Origin: JACNKJ01 sp964344565
GTDB taxonomy: Bacteria > Krumholzibacteriota > Krumholzibacteriia > JACNKJ01
Length of the DNA: 64,000 bases
Reading direction: 5' to 3'
NCBI GenBank assembly: GCA_964344565.1
Contig: CAYFNT010000021.1
Span: forward strand, 3,983-67,982
Shown here: in pieces, positions 32,119 to 41,165 of the stretch
How positions within the stretch are numbered: the stretch's first letter is position 1
Layout of the letters: each line of letters opens with the position of its first letter
Position numbers and translations under genes: made by a program
The notes under the pieces: model-generated
Databases searched by the model: none
The model's input: the letters and a program-made list of their open reading frames with translations, nothing else
What the model was told of the DNA's origin: nothing

Positions 32119-33432
32119 TTGGAATATCGAATCAAACAGGCCGGCAAGTTCCGGGGACGCTGGGAGGCCACGGGTGACAAATCGCTCACCCACCGGGCCT
32201 TTCTCTTCGGCGCACTCGCCGAAGGGGAAGCGGTGATCCGCAATGCATCCCCCGGAGACGACTGCGCGCGCACCCGCCTCATCGTCGAGAAACTCGGCGC
32301 CGAGGTCATGCCGGATGGCCGGGGACAGTGGCGCATCAAGGGCTGCGCGGGAAGCTTCGCGCCCGTGGAAGAGACCCTGGACTGCGGCAACTCCGGCACC
32401 ACCATGAGGCTCGTGGCGGGCCTGCTCGCCAGCCAGCCTCACCGCTACCGCTTGGACGGCGACGAGTCCCTGCGCGGACGTCCCATGGAGCGCATCAAGC
32501 TTCCCCTGGAAGCCCTCGGCGCGAAGGTGGAACTGTCCGAGGGCGGCAGGCCGCCCTTCGACCTCCAGGGTGGCGCGCTGCAGGGATGCCGATACGAGAG
32601 CCCCGTGGCCAGCGCCCAGGTGAAGAGCGCCTTCCTGCTCGGAGCGCTGAGGGCCCGAGGCGAATCCGCGTTTCGCGAACCGGGGCTCAGCCGCGATCAC
32701 AGCGAACGCATCCTCGGTTCCATGGGCGTCGAGCTGAGCCAGGATCTCGACGGCTGGCTGCATCTCTCGGGGGGACAGATCCCTCGCGCCCAGAGCTTCA
32801 CGGTGCCGGGGGACATCTCCTCGGCCGCCTTCCTCCTCGCCGCGGGGCTTCTCGTGGAAGGCGCCAACGTCGTGGTGAAGAACGTGGGGGTGAATCCCAC
32901 GCGCACGGGCCTGCTCAAGGTGGTGGAGCGCATGGGCGGAAAGATCGGCGTCTATCATCCGCGGGAAGAGCTGGGCGAGCCCGTGGGGGACCTCATCGCC
33001 CAGGACTCATCCCTCAACGGCGTGGAGCTGCTGCCCGAGGAAGTGCCCTCCCTCATCGACGAGATTCCGGTGCTGGCGGCACTGGCCTGCCAGGCCGAAA
33101 GCGCCAGCGAGTTCCACGGGCTCGCGGAGCTGCGCCACAAGGAGAGCGATCGTCTCGCCGGATGCCTGCGCATGCTCGAGGCCTTCGGCGCCGAGGCCTC
33201 GGTGCTCGGCGACACCCTTCGGGTGGAGGGCCGTTCCAATCTGCGCGGCTGCGAGTTCGATCCTCAGGGCGACCATCGCATGGCCATGGCCGCCACCGTG
33301 CTGGCACTGGTTGCGCGAGGGGAGAACCGGATTCTCGGCACCGACTGCGTGGCCACCAGCTTCCCCGAGTTCCCGTCCCTCGTGAAGCGACTGAGCGTGG
33401 GAGCTCTGGAGACCGCGGAGGTGGACGAGTGA
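32119..33432 (+). CDS. aroA: 3-phosphoshikimate 1-carboxyvinyltransferase (EPSP synthase)
   Basis: AroA transfers enolpyruvate from PEP to shikimate 3-phosphate in aromatic synthesis. The 437-residue protein has GDKSLTHRAFLFGALA near the start, the PEP-site motif LDCGNSGTTMRL, LRGRPMERIKLPLEALGA, PGDISSAAFLLAAGLL and late motifs LRHKESDRL and FDPQGDHRMAMA. LDCGNSGTTMR resembles the class II (B. subtilis-like) version rather than the LGNAGTAMR of class I. The start is TTG, four bases after the hisC stop. The stop overlaps the GTG of the cmk fusion. Confidence 0.96.
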   Translation: MEYRIKQAGKFRGRWEATGDKSLTHRAFLFGALAEGEAVIRNASPGDDCARTRLIVEKLGAEVMPDGRGQWRIKGCAGSFAPVEETLDCGNSGTTMRLVAGLLASQPHRYRLDGDESLRGRPMERIKLPLEALGAKVELSEGGRPPFDLQGGALQGCRYESPVASAQVKSAFLLGALRARGESAFREPGLSRDHSERILGSMGVELSQDLDGWLHLSGGQIPRAQSFTVPGDISSAAFLLAAGLLVEGANVVVKNVGVNPTRTGLLKVVERMGGKIGVYHPREELGEPVGDLIAQDSSLNGVELLPEEVPSLIDEIPVLAALACQAESASEFHGLAELRHKESDRLAGCLRMLEAFGAEASVLGDTLRVEGRSNLRGCEFDPQGDHRMAMAATVLALVARGENRILGTDCVATSFPEFPSLVKRLSVGALETAEVDE

Positions 33433-34787
33433 TCATCGCCATCGACGGTCCCGCCGCCAGCGGCAAGAGCACCACGGCCAAGGGCGTGGCCCAGGCCCTG
33501 GGCTTCGACTACCTCGACACCGGCGCCCTCTATCGCGCCATCACCCTGGCCGCCGTGGAAGCCGGCATTCCGCCCGAAGAGGGAGCGGCCATGAGCGAAT
33601 TCCTGGAGGCGCTCCAACTCCGCTACAAGTTCTACAAGGGCAAGGTGAGGGTGCTCATCGAAGAGCGGGATATCAGCGAGGAGATCCGTTCCCCGGAGAT
33701 CGCCTCCAAGGTCAGCGCCTACAGCGCGGTGGCCTCCGTGCGCGCGGGCATGGTGGAGCTCCAGCGGAAATTCGCCCGGGGCAAGAACCTGGTGGCCGAG
33801 GGCCGGGACATGGGCAGCGTGGTCTTCCCCGAGGCCGAGCTGAAGATATTCCTCAAGAGCGATCCCCGCATTCGCGCAGAGCGCCGCGCGGCCGAATTCC
33901 GGGCCCAGGGGAAGGACGGAGAGGCCGATCAGGTGCTCAAGGATCTCGAACGGAGGGACAATCTGGATTCCGGACGGGACATCTCGCCCCTGATCCAGAC
34001 GGAGGATGCGGTGGTCCTGGACAACACCCACCTGTCCATCCCCGAGCAGATCGAGGCCGTGGTGAAGTTGGCCGGCGAGCGCATGCCGCCTCCCAAGATT
34101 CAGCCCGATGACCTGCTCTTCAAACCGGAGATGCAGCCGGAGGAGTACCGGGTCACATTCAAGGTACGGCCCATCTATCGTTTCGTCTGGCGCCTGGTCT
34201 GGCTGCTAGGAAAGCTCCTGTTCGGACTGAAGATCCATCATGGCGACCGAAGCCCCAAGGAGGGCGGCCTCCTGGTGGCCTGCAATCACATCGCCTGGCT
34301 GGATCCGCCCATGGCCGGGCTCTCCGTGAAGCGTGAACTCACCTTCGTGGCCAAGCGGGAGCTGTTCAAGAACAAGCTCTTCGGCGGATTCATCAGCTAC
34401 TTCAACGCCGTGCCCATCAAGCGTGGGAGCTTCGACCGGACCTGCTTCGACACGCTCGGCGACAGGCTCCGCCACGGGGGCACCGTATTCTTCTTTCCCG
34501 AGGGCACCCGCAAACCCCTGGGACGCCTGGGACGGGCGAAATGGGGGCTGGGGCTCATGGCCGCGGAATCCCGCTGTCCCGTGCAGCCGGTCTTCATCAA
34601 GGGCAGCAAGCACTGGAAGCAGACCCTGATCCGGCGCAAGCGGATTCACCTGTATCTTGGCCGCCCCCTTCACGTTCAGCCCCTCATGGACCGAGGACTC
34701 GAGGGCCGGGAGCTCTACGAGGTTTTCGGCGAGGGGGTCATGGCCGAGATCGCCCGCCTACAGGAAGAAGCCGGCGGTCCTTTTTGA
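33429..34787 (+). CDS. cmk: fusion: cytidylate kinase plus PlsC-type 1-acylglycerol-3-phosphate acyltransferase
   Basis: This 452-residue protein joins two enzymes. Residues 1-220 are cytidylate kinase (CMP to CDP): P-loop GPAASGKST at 7-15, YLDTGALYRAITL, VAEGRDMGSVVFP and the late RRDNLDSGRD. A linker of about 30 residues with two hydrophobic turns (FVWRLVWLLGKLLFGL) leads to a PlsC domain. It has the catalytic HX4D motif NHIAWLD (His287-Asp292) and FPEGTRKPLG near 355-365, followed by VQPVFIKGS. The acyltransferase makes phosphatidic acid at the membrane. The reading frame is continuous without a stop. It lies between aroA and rpsA, where cmk and plsC are separate neighbours in many Firmicutes. 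The start GTG overlaps the aroA stop. Confidence 0.92.
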   Translation: MIIAIDGPAASGKSTTAKGVAQALGFDYLDTGALYRAITLAAVEAGIPPEEGAAMSEFLEALQLRYKFYKGKVRVLIEERDISEEIRSPEIASKVSAYSAVASVRAGMVELQRKFARGKNLVAEGRDMGSVVFPEAELKIFLKSDPRIRAERRAAEFRAQGKDGEADQVLKDLERRDNLDSGRDISPLIQTEDAVVLDNTHLSIPEQIEAVVKLAGERMPPPKIQPDDLLFKPEMQPEEYRVTFKVRPIYRFVWRLVWLLGKLLFGLKIHHGDRSPKEGGLLVACNHIAWLDPPMAGLSVKRELTFVAKRELFKNKLFGGFISYFNAVPIKRGSFDRTCFDTLGDRLRHGGTVFFFPEGTRKPLGRLGRAKWGLGLMAAESRCPVQPVFIKGSKHWKQTLIRRKRIHLYLGRPLHVQPLMDRGLEGRELYEVFGEGVMAEIARLQEEAGGPF

Positions 34788-34807
34788 CCCGAATCCACCG
34801 TAACCCC

Positions 34808-34836
34808 TTGCGATTCCGAATGGTTTGAAGTAATGT
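34808..34836 (+). promoter_or_regulatory. promoter of rpsA
   Basis: TTGCGA (34808-34813), 17 bases, TAATGT (34831-34836). The predicted start near 34843 excludes the upstream in-frame ATG at 34838 as start codon and gives a leader of about 58 bases to ATG 34901. Confidence 0.65.
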
Positions 34837-34900
34837 CATGCAGTTTTCCGGCCACGTGCCGGTATGGATAACTATGCCCAATCAGGAGGACAATCCACTC

Positions 34901-36943
34901 ATGGATTTCGAAACGACACCCCCCGCGGAGACAGGGGAGAACCAGGTCTCCGAAGAAATTCGCCAGGAAGGGGGTGAACCCGAAGCCGCGCCTACTCAGA
35001 CCGCCACGGCAGGCGATGCAAGCACGAGTAAGGCGATGAAGCTCAACGAGCGACTCGGTCTCGAAGTCGAGACCATGGATTCCGAGGAGGACGAGGAAGC
35101 CAAGGACGAGAATTTCGAGAAGATGATGCTCGACTACGAAGCCACCCTCAAGGTCATCAAGGAGGGCGAGATCGTCAAAGGAACCGTCATCCAGGTTCGC
35201 GACAGCGATGTCCAGGTGAACGTGGGCTTCAAGAGCGAAGGATTTTTGTCCCTCTCCCAGTTCGGCGGTGCCGACAAGGTCAAGGAGGGAGACGAAGTGG
35301 ATGTCTTCCTCGAGAGTCTCGAGGATGAGAACGGCCTCGTGGTGCTTTCGAAAGAGAAAGCCGACTTCCTCAAGGTCTGGGATCAGATCAAGGAAACCTA
35401 CGACGCAGGCGGAGTCATCGAAGGAACCATCGACCGTCGCATCAAGGGCGGCCTCGTGGTCAAGCTGGTCGGAGTGGACGCCTTCCTGCCCGGAAGCCAG
35501 GTGGCCCTGCGTCAGGTGCCCGATCTGGAAGCCCTCATCGGCCAGAACTTCGAGTTCAAGATCATCAAGCTCAACAAGCGCCGCCGCAACATCGTCATCA
35601 GCCGTCGCGTGGTGCTCGAGGAGGAGCGGAACAAGCTCAAGGCCGCCCTCATCGAGGAGCTCGAGAAGGGCCAGGTGCGCAAGGGCACGGTCAAGAACAT
35701 CACCGACTTCGGCGCCTTCGTGGACCTGGGCGGCATCGACGGACTGCTGCACCTCACCGATATGAGCTGGGGCCGCGTCAGCCACCCGAGCGAGCTGGTG
35801 AACATCGGCGAAGAGATCGACGTGAAGGTTCTCGACATCGATCTGGACCGCGAGCGCATCAGCCTTGGCCTCAAGCAGCTGACTCCCTATCCCTGGGAGA
35901 ACGTGGAAGAGAAGTACAAGCCAGAGACCAAGGTCGAGGGCAAGGTCGTCTCCATCACCGACTACGGCGCCTTCGTGGAGCTGGAGAAGGGCGTGGAGGG
36001 ACTCATCCACATCAGCGAGATGAGCTGGACGCGCCACGTGAAGCACCCAAGCAAGATCGTCACCATCGGCCAGGAAGTGGAGGCCGTGGTGCTCAGCGTC
36101 GACAAGGACAACGAGAAGATCAGCCTGGGGCTCAAGCAGACCGAGCCGGATCCCTGGGACAGCCTCGACGAGAAGTATCCCATCGGTTCGATCGTGCACG
36201 GAAAGGTCCGCAACCTCACCAACTTCGGCGCCTTCGTGGAGCTGGAGGAGGGTATCGACGGGCTGGTGCACATCAGCGACATGAGCTGGACCAAGCGCAT
36301 CCGCCATCCCAAGGAAGTGCTGAACAAGGGCGACGAGACCGAGGTCGTGATCCTGGACATCAACAAGTCCATCCGCCGGATCAGCCTGGGCCTCAAGCAG
36401 CTCACGCCGGATCCCTGGTTCGACCTCACCGCCAAGTACACCGAGGGCACCTTCGTGGAGGCCAAGGTCTCCCGTCCTCTGGAGCGCGGCGTGGTGGTCG
36501 AGATGGAGGAGGGCGTCGAGGGCTTCATTCCGGTGAGCCACCTGGGCGACCGGAGCATCAAGAAGCCCGTGGAGCACTTCGCCGAGGGCGACTCGCTTCC
36601 GGTCAAGGTCATCAACGTGGATCATGACGGTCGCCGCATCGTGCTGTCGGTGACCGATCGCCTCCGCGAGGAGGGAACCGAAGCGCTGAGCGAGTACATG
36701 GACAAGTACGGCGAGCCTCGTTTCCCCGACGCCAAGGAAGAGCCCGAATTCGTGGACGAGGGCGAGGCTGCGGAAGCGCCGGCACCGGCCGAAACCTCCG
36801 AGGCGGCTCCCGAGCCCGCGGCGGAGGAAACGCCGGCTCCGGAAGCCGAGGAGGCTCCGGCCCCCGAGGCGGCGGAAGCTCCCGCCGAGCCCGCTCCCGA
36901 GGCGACTCAGGAGGAGGAAGAGGAAAAACCCGAACAGGCTTAA
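34901..36943 (+). CDS. rpsA: 30S ribosomal protein S1 with acidic N- and C-terminal extensions
   Basis: S1 brings mRNA to the 30S subunit. The protein (680 residues from ATG 34901) has six S1 RNA-binding domains: GEIVKGTVIQVRDSDVQVNV near residue 88, then GVIEGTIDRR, GQVRKGTVKNITDFGAFVDL, TKVEGKVVSITDYGAFVEL, SIVHGKVRNLTNFGAFVELE and TFVEAKVSRPLERGVVVEM near 510. Domains 3-5 have the classic ITDFGAFV signature. The first 85 residues and the last 80 (Ala, Pro, Glu-rich) are acidic and look disordered. E. coli S1 has 557 residues. ATG 34901 is chosen for the AGGAGG at 34884-34889; ATG 34874 has no ribosome site. Confidence 0.93.
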   Translation: MDFETTPPAETGENQVSEEIRQEGGEPEAAPTQTATAGDASTSKAMKLNERLGLEVETMDSEEDEEAKDENFEKMMLDYEATLKVIKEGEIVKGTVIQVRDSDVQVNVGFKSEGFLSLSQFGGADKVKEGDEVDVFLESLEDENGLVVLSKEKADFLKVWDQIKETYDAGGVIEGTIDRRIKGGLVVKLVGVDAFLPGSQVALRQVPDLEALIGQNFEFKIIKLNKRRRNIVISRRVVLEEERNKLKAALIEELEKGQVRKGTVKNITDFGAFVDLGGIDGLLHLTDMSWGRVSHPSELVNIGEEIDVKVLDIDLDRERISLGLKQLTPYPWENVEEKYKPETKVEGKVVSITDYGAFVELEKGVEGLIHISEMSWTRHVKHPSKIVTIGQEVEAVVLSVDKDNEKISLGLKQTEPDPWDSLDEKYPIGSIVHGKVRNLTNFGAFVELEEGIDGLVHISDMSWTKRIRHPKEVLNKGDETEVVILDINKSIRRISLGLKQLTPDPWFDLTAKYTEGTFVEAKVSRPLERGVVVEMEEGVEGFIPVSHLGDRSIKKPVEHFAEGDSLPVKVINVDHDGRRIVLSVTDRLREEGTEALSEYMDKYGEPRFPDAKEEPEFVDEGEAAEAPAPAETSEAAPEPAAEETPAPEAEEAPAPEAAEAPAEPAPEATQEEEEEKPEQA

Positions 36944-36962
36944 GGCCAGAGGGGATTTCTGG

Positions 36963-36993
36963 GAGGGGAGGCCGGTCTGACGGGCCTCCCCTC
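36963..36993 (+). terminator. 11-bp GC-rich hairpin between rpsA and mtaB, weak U-tract
   Basis: GAGGGGAGGCC (36963-36973) pairs perfectly with GGCCTCCCCTC (36983-36993) around a 9-base loop. It is followed only by ATTCTAT, so it may end or attenuate rpsA transcription. The mtaB ATG lies eight bases further on. Confidence 0.55.
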
Positions 36994-37001
36994 ATTCTAT
37001 C

Positions 37002-38330
37002 ATGGAGAAGTCCATCGCATTCGAGAAACCCGGAACCGTGGCCATCACCACGCAGGGCTGCAAGGTCAACCGCTACGACAGCCAGGTCATCCTGGAAGGT
37101 CTGCTCGAGCGGGGATGGCGCCAGCTCGCCTTCGGCGAGGCCGCCGACCTGGTGATCATCAATTCCTGCACGGTGACCTCGGGCAGCGACAGGGACCTGC
37201 GCAAACTGGTGCGCCAGGCCCGTCGCGGCAGCCCCCGGGCGCGCATCCTGGTGACCGGCTGCAAGGCCGAGGTGGACGCCGAAGCTACGTCGGAACTTGC
37301 GGAAGTGGATTTCGTCTGGGGCAATCCCCTCAAGGATCGCCTGCCGGAGCTGGTGTCCGGCGAGACGATGGAGGACCTGCCTCCGTCCTTCGACGATCGC
37401 GTCGAGGACCGGGGAATCACCCGCCTGGACGGGCGCGCCCGGCCCATCCTCAAGATCCAGGACGGCTGCAATCTGCGCTGCAGTTTCTGCATCGTGCCCA
37501 GCGCCCGGGGAGACAGCCGAAGCCGCAGCGCGGCCGACACGCTGGCCCAGGCCAGGCGTCTCGAGTCCGAGGGACATCGGGAGATCGTGCTCTCGGGCAT
37601 CCAGCTCGGATTCTACCGTGATCCCGATGGCGAGGCGCAGCGGCTCGAGGATCTGCTCATGCGGCTTCTCGATGAGACCCGGTCCGTTCGCTTCCGACTG
37701 GGATCCATGTTGCCGCGGCACATTCGGCCCCGTCTGGTCGAGCTCTTTGCCCAGGCGTCCCATCGCCTCTGTCCGCACTTCCACGTTTCCCTTCAGAGCG
37801 GCGACGACGGCGTGCTCAAGGCCATGAAGCGTCCCTATCGCACGGCCCACTTCCGAGAGGTCATGGGAATGCTCTGGGATCGCTTGGACGAACCCTGCCT
37901 GGGCACCGACGTCATCGCCGGGTTCTCGGGCGAGACGGAAGAGGCATTCGATAACACGATGGCCCTGGTCGAGGAATTGCCCCTGGCCTACGGTCACGTC
38001 TTTCCCTTCTCGCTTCGCCCTGGAACTCCGGCCGAAAGGCTGGGAGACGACGTTCGACCCGAGTTGAAGAAGCGCCGCGTGGCGAGCTTGCGGAGTCTCT
38101 TCGCCAGGAAGAGCGACGAATACCTGCGGGCCCAAGTCGGCAGGCGTCGAGAGATCCTTGTGGAGAAGGAAGTCGAGGGGGGCTGGCTTCGAGGCACCAG
38201 CGAGAACTATCAGCAGATCCTGCTTCCGGCCGGCATGGCCTCGGTGGGGGATCTGCTCGCCATGGATATCAGCGGGCTGAAGGACGGCATCCTCTGCCAC
38301 CATCCCGAAGCCGAAAGAGTGCGCGCATGA
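37002..38330 (+). CDS. mtaB: tRNA (N6-threonylcarbamoyladenosine-37-C2)-methylthiotransferase
   Basis: MtaB turns t6A37 into ms2t6A37 in ANN-decoding tRNAs. The 442-residue protein starts with the UPF0004 domain, whose three Cys ligands lie in TTQGCKVNRYDSQ, INSCTV and VTGCKAE. The radical SAM domain has Cys156, Cys160 and Cys163 in DGCNLRCSFCIVPSARG, then FHVSLQSGDDGVLKAMKRPY. The weak TRAM domain is short. The GCKVNRYDS reading and lack of an MiaB-type GCQMN point to MtaB rather than MiaB. No ribosome site is visible before ATG 37002, which directly follows a hairpin. It overlaps miaB in ATGA, so two methylthiotransferases are coupled. Confidence 0.9.
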   Translation: MEKSIAFEKPGTVAITTQGCKVNRYDSQVILEGLLERGWRQLAFGEAADLVIINSCTVTSGSDRDLRKLVRQARRGSPRARILVTGCKAEVDAEATSELAEVDFVWGNPLKDRLPELVSGETMEDLPPSFDDRVEDRGITRLDGRARPILKIQDGCNLRCSFCIVPSARGDSRSRSAADTLAQARRLESEGHREIVLSGIQLGFYRDPDGEAQRLEDLLMRLLDETRSVRFRLGSMLPRHIRPRLVELFAQASHRLCPHFHVSLQSGDDGVLKAMKRPYRTAHFREVMGMLWDRLDEPCLGTDVIAGFSGETEEAFDNTMALVEELPLAYGHVFPFSLRPGTPAERLGDDVRPELKKRRVASLRSLFARKSDEYLRAQVGRRREILVEKEVEGGWLRGTSENYQQILLPAGMASVGDLLAMDISGLKDGILCHHPEAERVRA

Positions 38331-39640
38331 AGAAGTTCTACGTGGAGACCTACGGCTGTCAGATGAATTTCTACGACTCCCAGGTGGTGGACGGCCTCCT
38401 GGAGGAACGGGGCATGGTCAAGGTGGATCGCCCCGAGGACTCCGACGTCATCCTCATCAATACCTGTTCGGTGCGCGATAACGCCGAACAGCGAGTGCGT
38501 GGACGGGTCAATCAGCTGGCGGGTCTTCGCTATCATCGCGAGGAGGGCCCCCTCATCGGGCTGCTGGGTTGCATGGCCCAGCGACTGGGCGGAACCCTGC
38601 TCAAGGAGAAGAAGAGCCCCCTGGATTTCGTGGTGGGCACCGACCAGTATCTGAAGTTGCCGGAGATTCTCGATCGGGCAGGCGGCAAGGAGTCGGACCT
38701 CTACTTCACCGACTTCGACCACGTGGTCACCTACGAGGCCCGTCCCAAGGCCATGCCGCCGGGGGGCAGTCACTACGTGGCCGTCATGCACGGCTGCGAC
38801 AAGTTCTGCAGCTACTGCATCGTGCCCTTCACCCGGGGGCGCGAACGCAGCAAGCCCGTGGATACGATCCTGCGCGAGGTGGAGACCATCGCCGGCCAGG
38901 ACGGATTCGAGATCACCCTGCTCGGGCAGACCATCAGCAGCTATCGCCACGGCGATATCGATTTCGCGGGATTGCTCGGAGAGGTCAGCGCGGTGGAGGG
39001 CATCGAGTCCCTGAGGTTCATGACCAGCTATCCCACGGACATGACTCCCGAACTCTTCGCCTCCCTGGAAAAGCTGCCCAAGGTGGAACGTCGCATCCAT
39101 CTGCCCGTACAGTCCGGCAGCGACCGCATACTGAAGATCATGAACCGTCGCTATACCGTGGCCGAGTACGAGAGGATCCTCGAGAACGGCCGCCGGGAGA
39201 TGCCGGGGCTCCTCGTGTCCACGGATATCATCGTGGGCTTCCCCGGGGAGACCGAGGACGATTTCCAGGCCACCCTGGACCTCGTCGAGCGCCAGCGCTT
39301 CGTGTCGGCCTTCATGTTCAAGTATTCGCCCCGGGAAGGCACCCTGTCCGCCAGGAACGAGGACGACGGGCCCACCGAGGTCAAGGAGGAGCGCCTGGCC
39401 CGGCTCATGGAGGTCCAGGCCGCCAACACGCGTCGGTACCTGGAAGACCGCATGGGGACGGAACTTGAGATATTGCTTGATGAGACAAGCAAAAAAACCA
39501 AGAATCAGCTGCGGGGACGGACTCGCGACCAGTTCCGGGTGGTGGTGGACCGTCATCCCGACATGCGGATCGGCAGCCGCATCCGCGTAAGGATCAACGA
39601 GATTCGGGGTGAGACCCTCATCGGGGTTCCCATTCCCTAG
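38327..39640 (+). CDS. miaB: tRNA-2-methylthio-N6-dimethylallyladenosine-37 synthase
   Basis: MiaB adds the methylthio group to i6A37, made by MiaA (also in this window at 47116). The 437-residue protein has the UPF0004 Cys in ETYGCQMNFYDS, NTCSVRDNAEQR and LLGCMAQR. The radical SAM Cys are 157, 161 and 164 in HGCDKFCSYCIVPFTRGRERS. HLPVQSGSDRILKIMNRRYT and a C-terminal TRAM domain (LRGRTRDQFRVVV) complete it. In the segment LLGQTISSY the usual MiaB reading is LLGQNVNSY, a small deviation. Start overlaps the mtaB stop. Confidence 0.94.
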   Translation: MKKFYVETYGCQMNFYDSQVVDGLLEERGMVKVDRPEDSDVILINTCSVRDNAEQRVRGRVNQLAGLRYHREEGPLIGLLGCMAQRLGGTLLKEKKSPLDFVVGTDQYLKLPEILDRAGGKESDLYFTDFDHVVTYEARPKAMPPGGSHYVAVMHGCDKFCSYCIVPFTRGRERSKPVDTILREVETIAGQDGFEITLLGQTISSYRHGDIDFAGLLGEVSAVEGIESLRFMTSYPTDMTPELFASLEKLPKVERRIHLPVQSGSDRILKIMNRRYTVAEYERILENGRREMPGLLVSTDIIVGFPGETEDDFQATLDLVERQRFVSAFMFKYSPREGTLSARNEDDGPTEVKEERLARLMEVQAANTRRYLEDRMGTELEILLDETSKKTKNQLRGRTRDQFRVVVDRHPDMRIGSRIRVRINEIRGETLIGVPIP

Positions 39641-39651
39641 GAGGAGACGCT

Positions 39652-39996
39652 ATGTCGATGGTGAAACGGTTCCTGATGCTGCTGTTCGTGGCGGTGGTGC
39701 TCCTGCTGGGCATCCTCAATGCCGCGGAGACCGCCACCGTCGAGCTGGGCTTCTACACCTTCCTGGACGCGCCCCTGCCCGTGGTCATGGTGGTCCTGTT
39801 CCTGCTCGGCGCGCTATTCATGTACTTCTTCTCCATCGCCCGCGAGATCACGCTGCGCAACGAGATCCGCAGACTCAAGCGTTCCCAGGGCAAGATGGAT
39901 CGCGAAATCCAGGACCTGCGCAACCTCTCCCTCGACGAGGGATTCCATGATGAACCCGAACCGGTGTCCCAGGACAAGCCGGAGGCTACGCTGTGA
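39652..39996 (+). CDS. lapA: LapA-domain inner-membrane protein (DUF1049)
   Basis: This 114-residue protein has two membrane segments, about residues 5-24 and 41-62, separated by a short periplasmic loop containing VELGFYTF. The cytoplasmic helix that follows (REITLRNEIRRLKRSQGKMDREIQDLRNL) is a coiled coil. This is the layout of LapA, the partner of LapB in control of lipopolysaccharide synthesis in E. coli. The ATG follows a strong ribosome site (aggaggag). The stop overlaps the lapB GTG in GTGA, which strengthens both calls. Confidence 0.85.
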   Translation: MSMVKRFLMLLFVAVVLLLGILNAAETATVELGFYTFLDAPLPVVMVVLFLLGALFMYFFSIAREITLRNEIRRLKRSQGKMDREIQDLRNLSLDEGFHDEPEPVSQDKPEATL

Positions 39997-41165
39997 GTCA
40001 GGCTCAACTGCTCCTGATCGCCCTGGCGCTTCTGCTCGTTGTGGCGGGGCTGGCCTTGCTCTGGTGGTATCGCCAACCGGTCAAGAAGCGCCGCAGCGCC
40101 AAGGACCATCATCTCGCCGCCCTGGAGGCCCTGGCCGACGGAGACGACGAGCGCGCCCTGGCGGAACTGTCGAAGGCCGTGCAGGAGGGTCAGGGAGGGC
40201 TCGACGCCCTGCTACGTCTGGGCGACATGTATCGCGCCAAGGGACAGATCAAGAAGGCCATCCACCTGCACAAGACCCTGGAGATACGAGGCGAATGGCC
40301 CCGGCCCCAGCGGGCGCGCATCCTTTCGAGCATCGCCGACGATTTCCTGGCGGCGGGACGCTGGAACGAAGCCCTCGTGCAGCTCGAGGAGCTGCGGAAG
40401 CTGGACCCCGAGAATCCGGCCGTGGCCCGGCGAGTCAGCCAGGCCCAGCTGCGAAAGGGCGAGCTCGAGAAGGCCCAGACCGCCCTGCGCCGGGCCCACA
40501 AGCTGGAGGGCAAGGATCAGGGGGACGAGATGGCCATCCTGCTGGCGGAGGGAGCCCGCCATCAGGTGCAGGAGCAGCGCTGGAAGGAAGCCCGCAAGGC
40601 CCTGGGGGACGCTTTCAAGCTGGACGGCGCCTGCCTGCCCGCGTTGCGGGTCTCCGCCGACCTCTATCATCGCGAAGGGCAGGATCAGAAAGCGGCCGAC
40701 GAATTGCAGAAATTGGCCCTGACCGCCCTGCCGGGCTCGGAAATCGAGTATCCTCGCATGGAGAAGCTCTTCTTCGATCTGGGCCGTTTCCACGAGATCC
40801 AGTTCGTCTATCAGGAAGTGCTGAGCAAGGAACCCGGATTCTGGCCGGCGCGTTTCGCACTGGCGGAGATCCTGGACAAGCGAGGCAGCCGCGAGGACGC
40901 GGTGCGCCTGCTGGATCCTGTCCATCAGGCAGGCCGGGACGAGGCCGTGAAGGCCGCGGGCCGTCTGCTGGACTGGGATCGCGAGGACATGGCCCGGGAA
41001 TGGCTGTCCAAAATCGGAGAGAAGCACTCAACGGGTGAGGGAATCTATCGCTGTCGCTACTGTGGAACCGAGCACCCTGGACCCCGGTGGTATTGCCCCA
41101 CCTGTCATGGATTCAAGAGCTATGAACCTCTCGCCCGGGAAAGCGCCAGCGCGGCGCACTCCTAG
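39993..41165 (+). CDS. lapB: LapB (YciM)-like TPR protein with C-terminal rubredoxin-type zinc site
   Basis: LapB in E. coli presents LpxC to FtsH and so limits lipid A synthesis. This 390-residue protein has the same plan: one N-terminal membrane segment (LLLIALALLLVVAGLALLWW), a stop-transfer basic patch, tetratricopeptide repeats over about 40-340, and a C-terminal rubredoxin-like metal site with Cys354, Cys357, Cys368 and Cys371 in CRYCG and CPTC. The lapA-lapB order is as in gamma-proteobacteria. lpxC and ftsH are not in the window, so the target here is inferred. The SPOR protein gene starts inside the last 44 bases. Confidence 0.87.
   Translation: MSQAQLLLIALALLLVVAGLALLWWYRQPVKKRRSAKDHHLAALEALADGDDERALAELSKAVQEGQGGLDALLRLGDMYRAKGQIKKAIHLHKTLEIRGEWPRPQRARILSSIADDFLAAGRWNEALVQLEELRKLDPENPAVARRVSQAQLRKGELEKAQTALRRAHKLEGKDQGDEMAILLAEGARHQVQEQRWKEARKALGDAFKLDGACLPALRVSADLYHREGQDQKAADELQKLALTALPGSEIEYPRMEKLFFDLGRFHEIQFVYQEVLSKEPGFWPARFALAEILDKRGSREDAVRLLDPVHQAGRDEAVKAAGRLLDWDREDMAREWLSKIGEKHSTGEGIYRCRYCGTEHPGPRWYCPTCHGFKSYEPLARESASAAHS

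Noticed and set aside
34838..34900. Earlier rpsA starts at ATG 34838 or 34874
   Set aside because: ATG 34838 lies upstream of the predicted transcription start. ATG 34874 has no ribosome site, whereas AGGAGG precedes ATG 34901.
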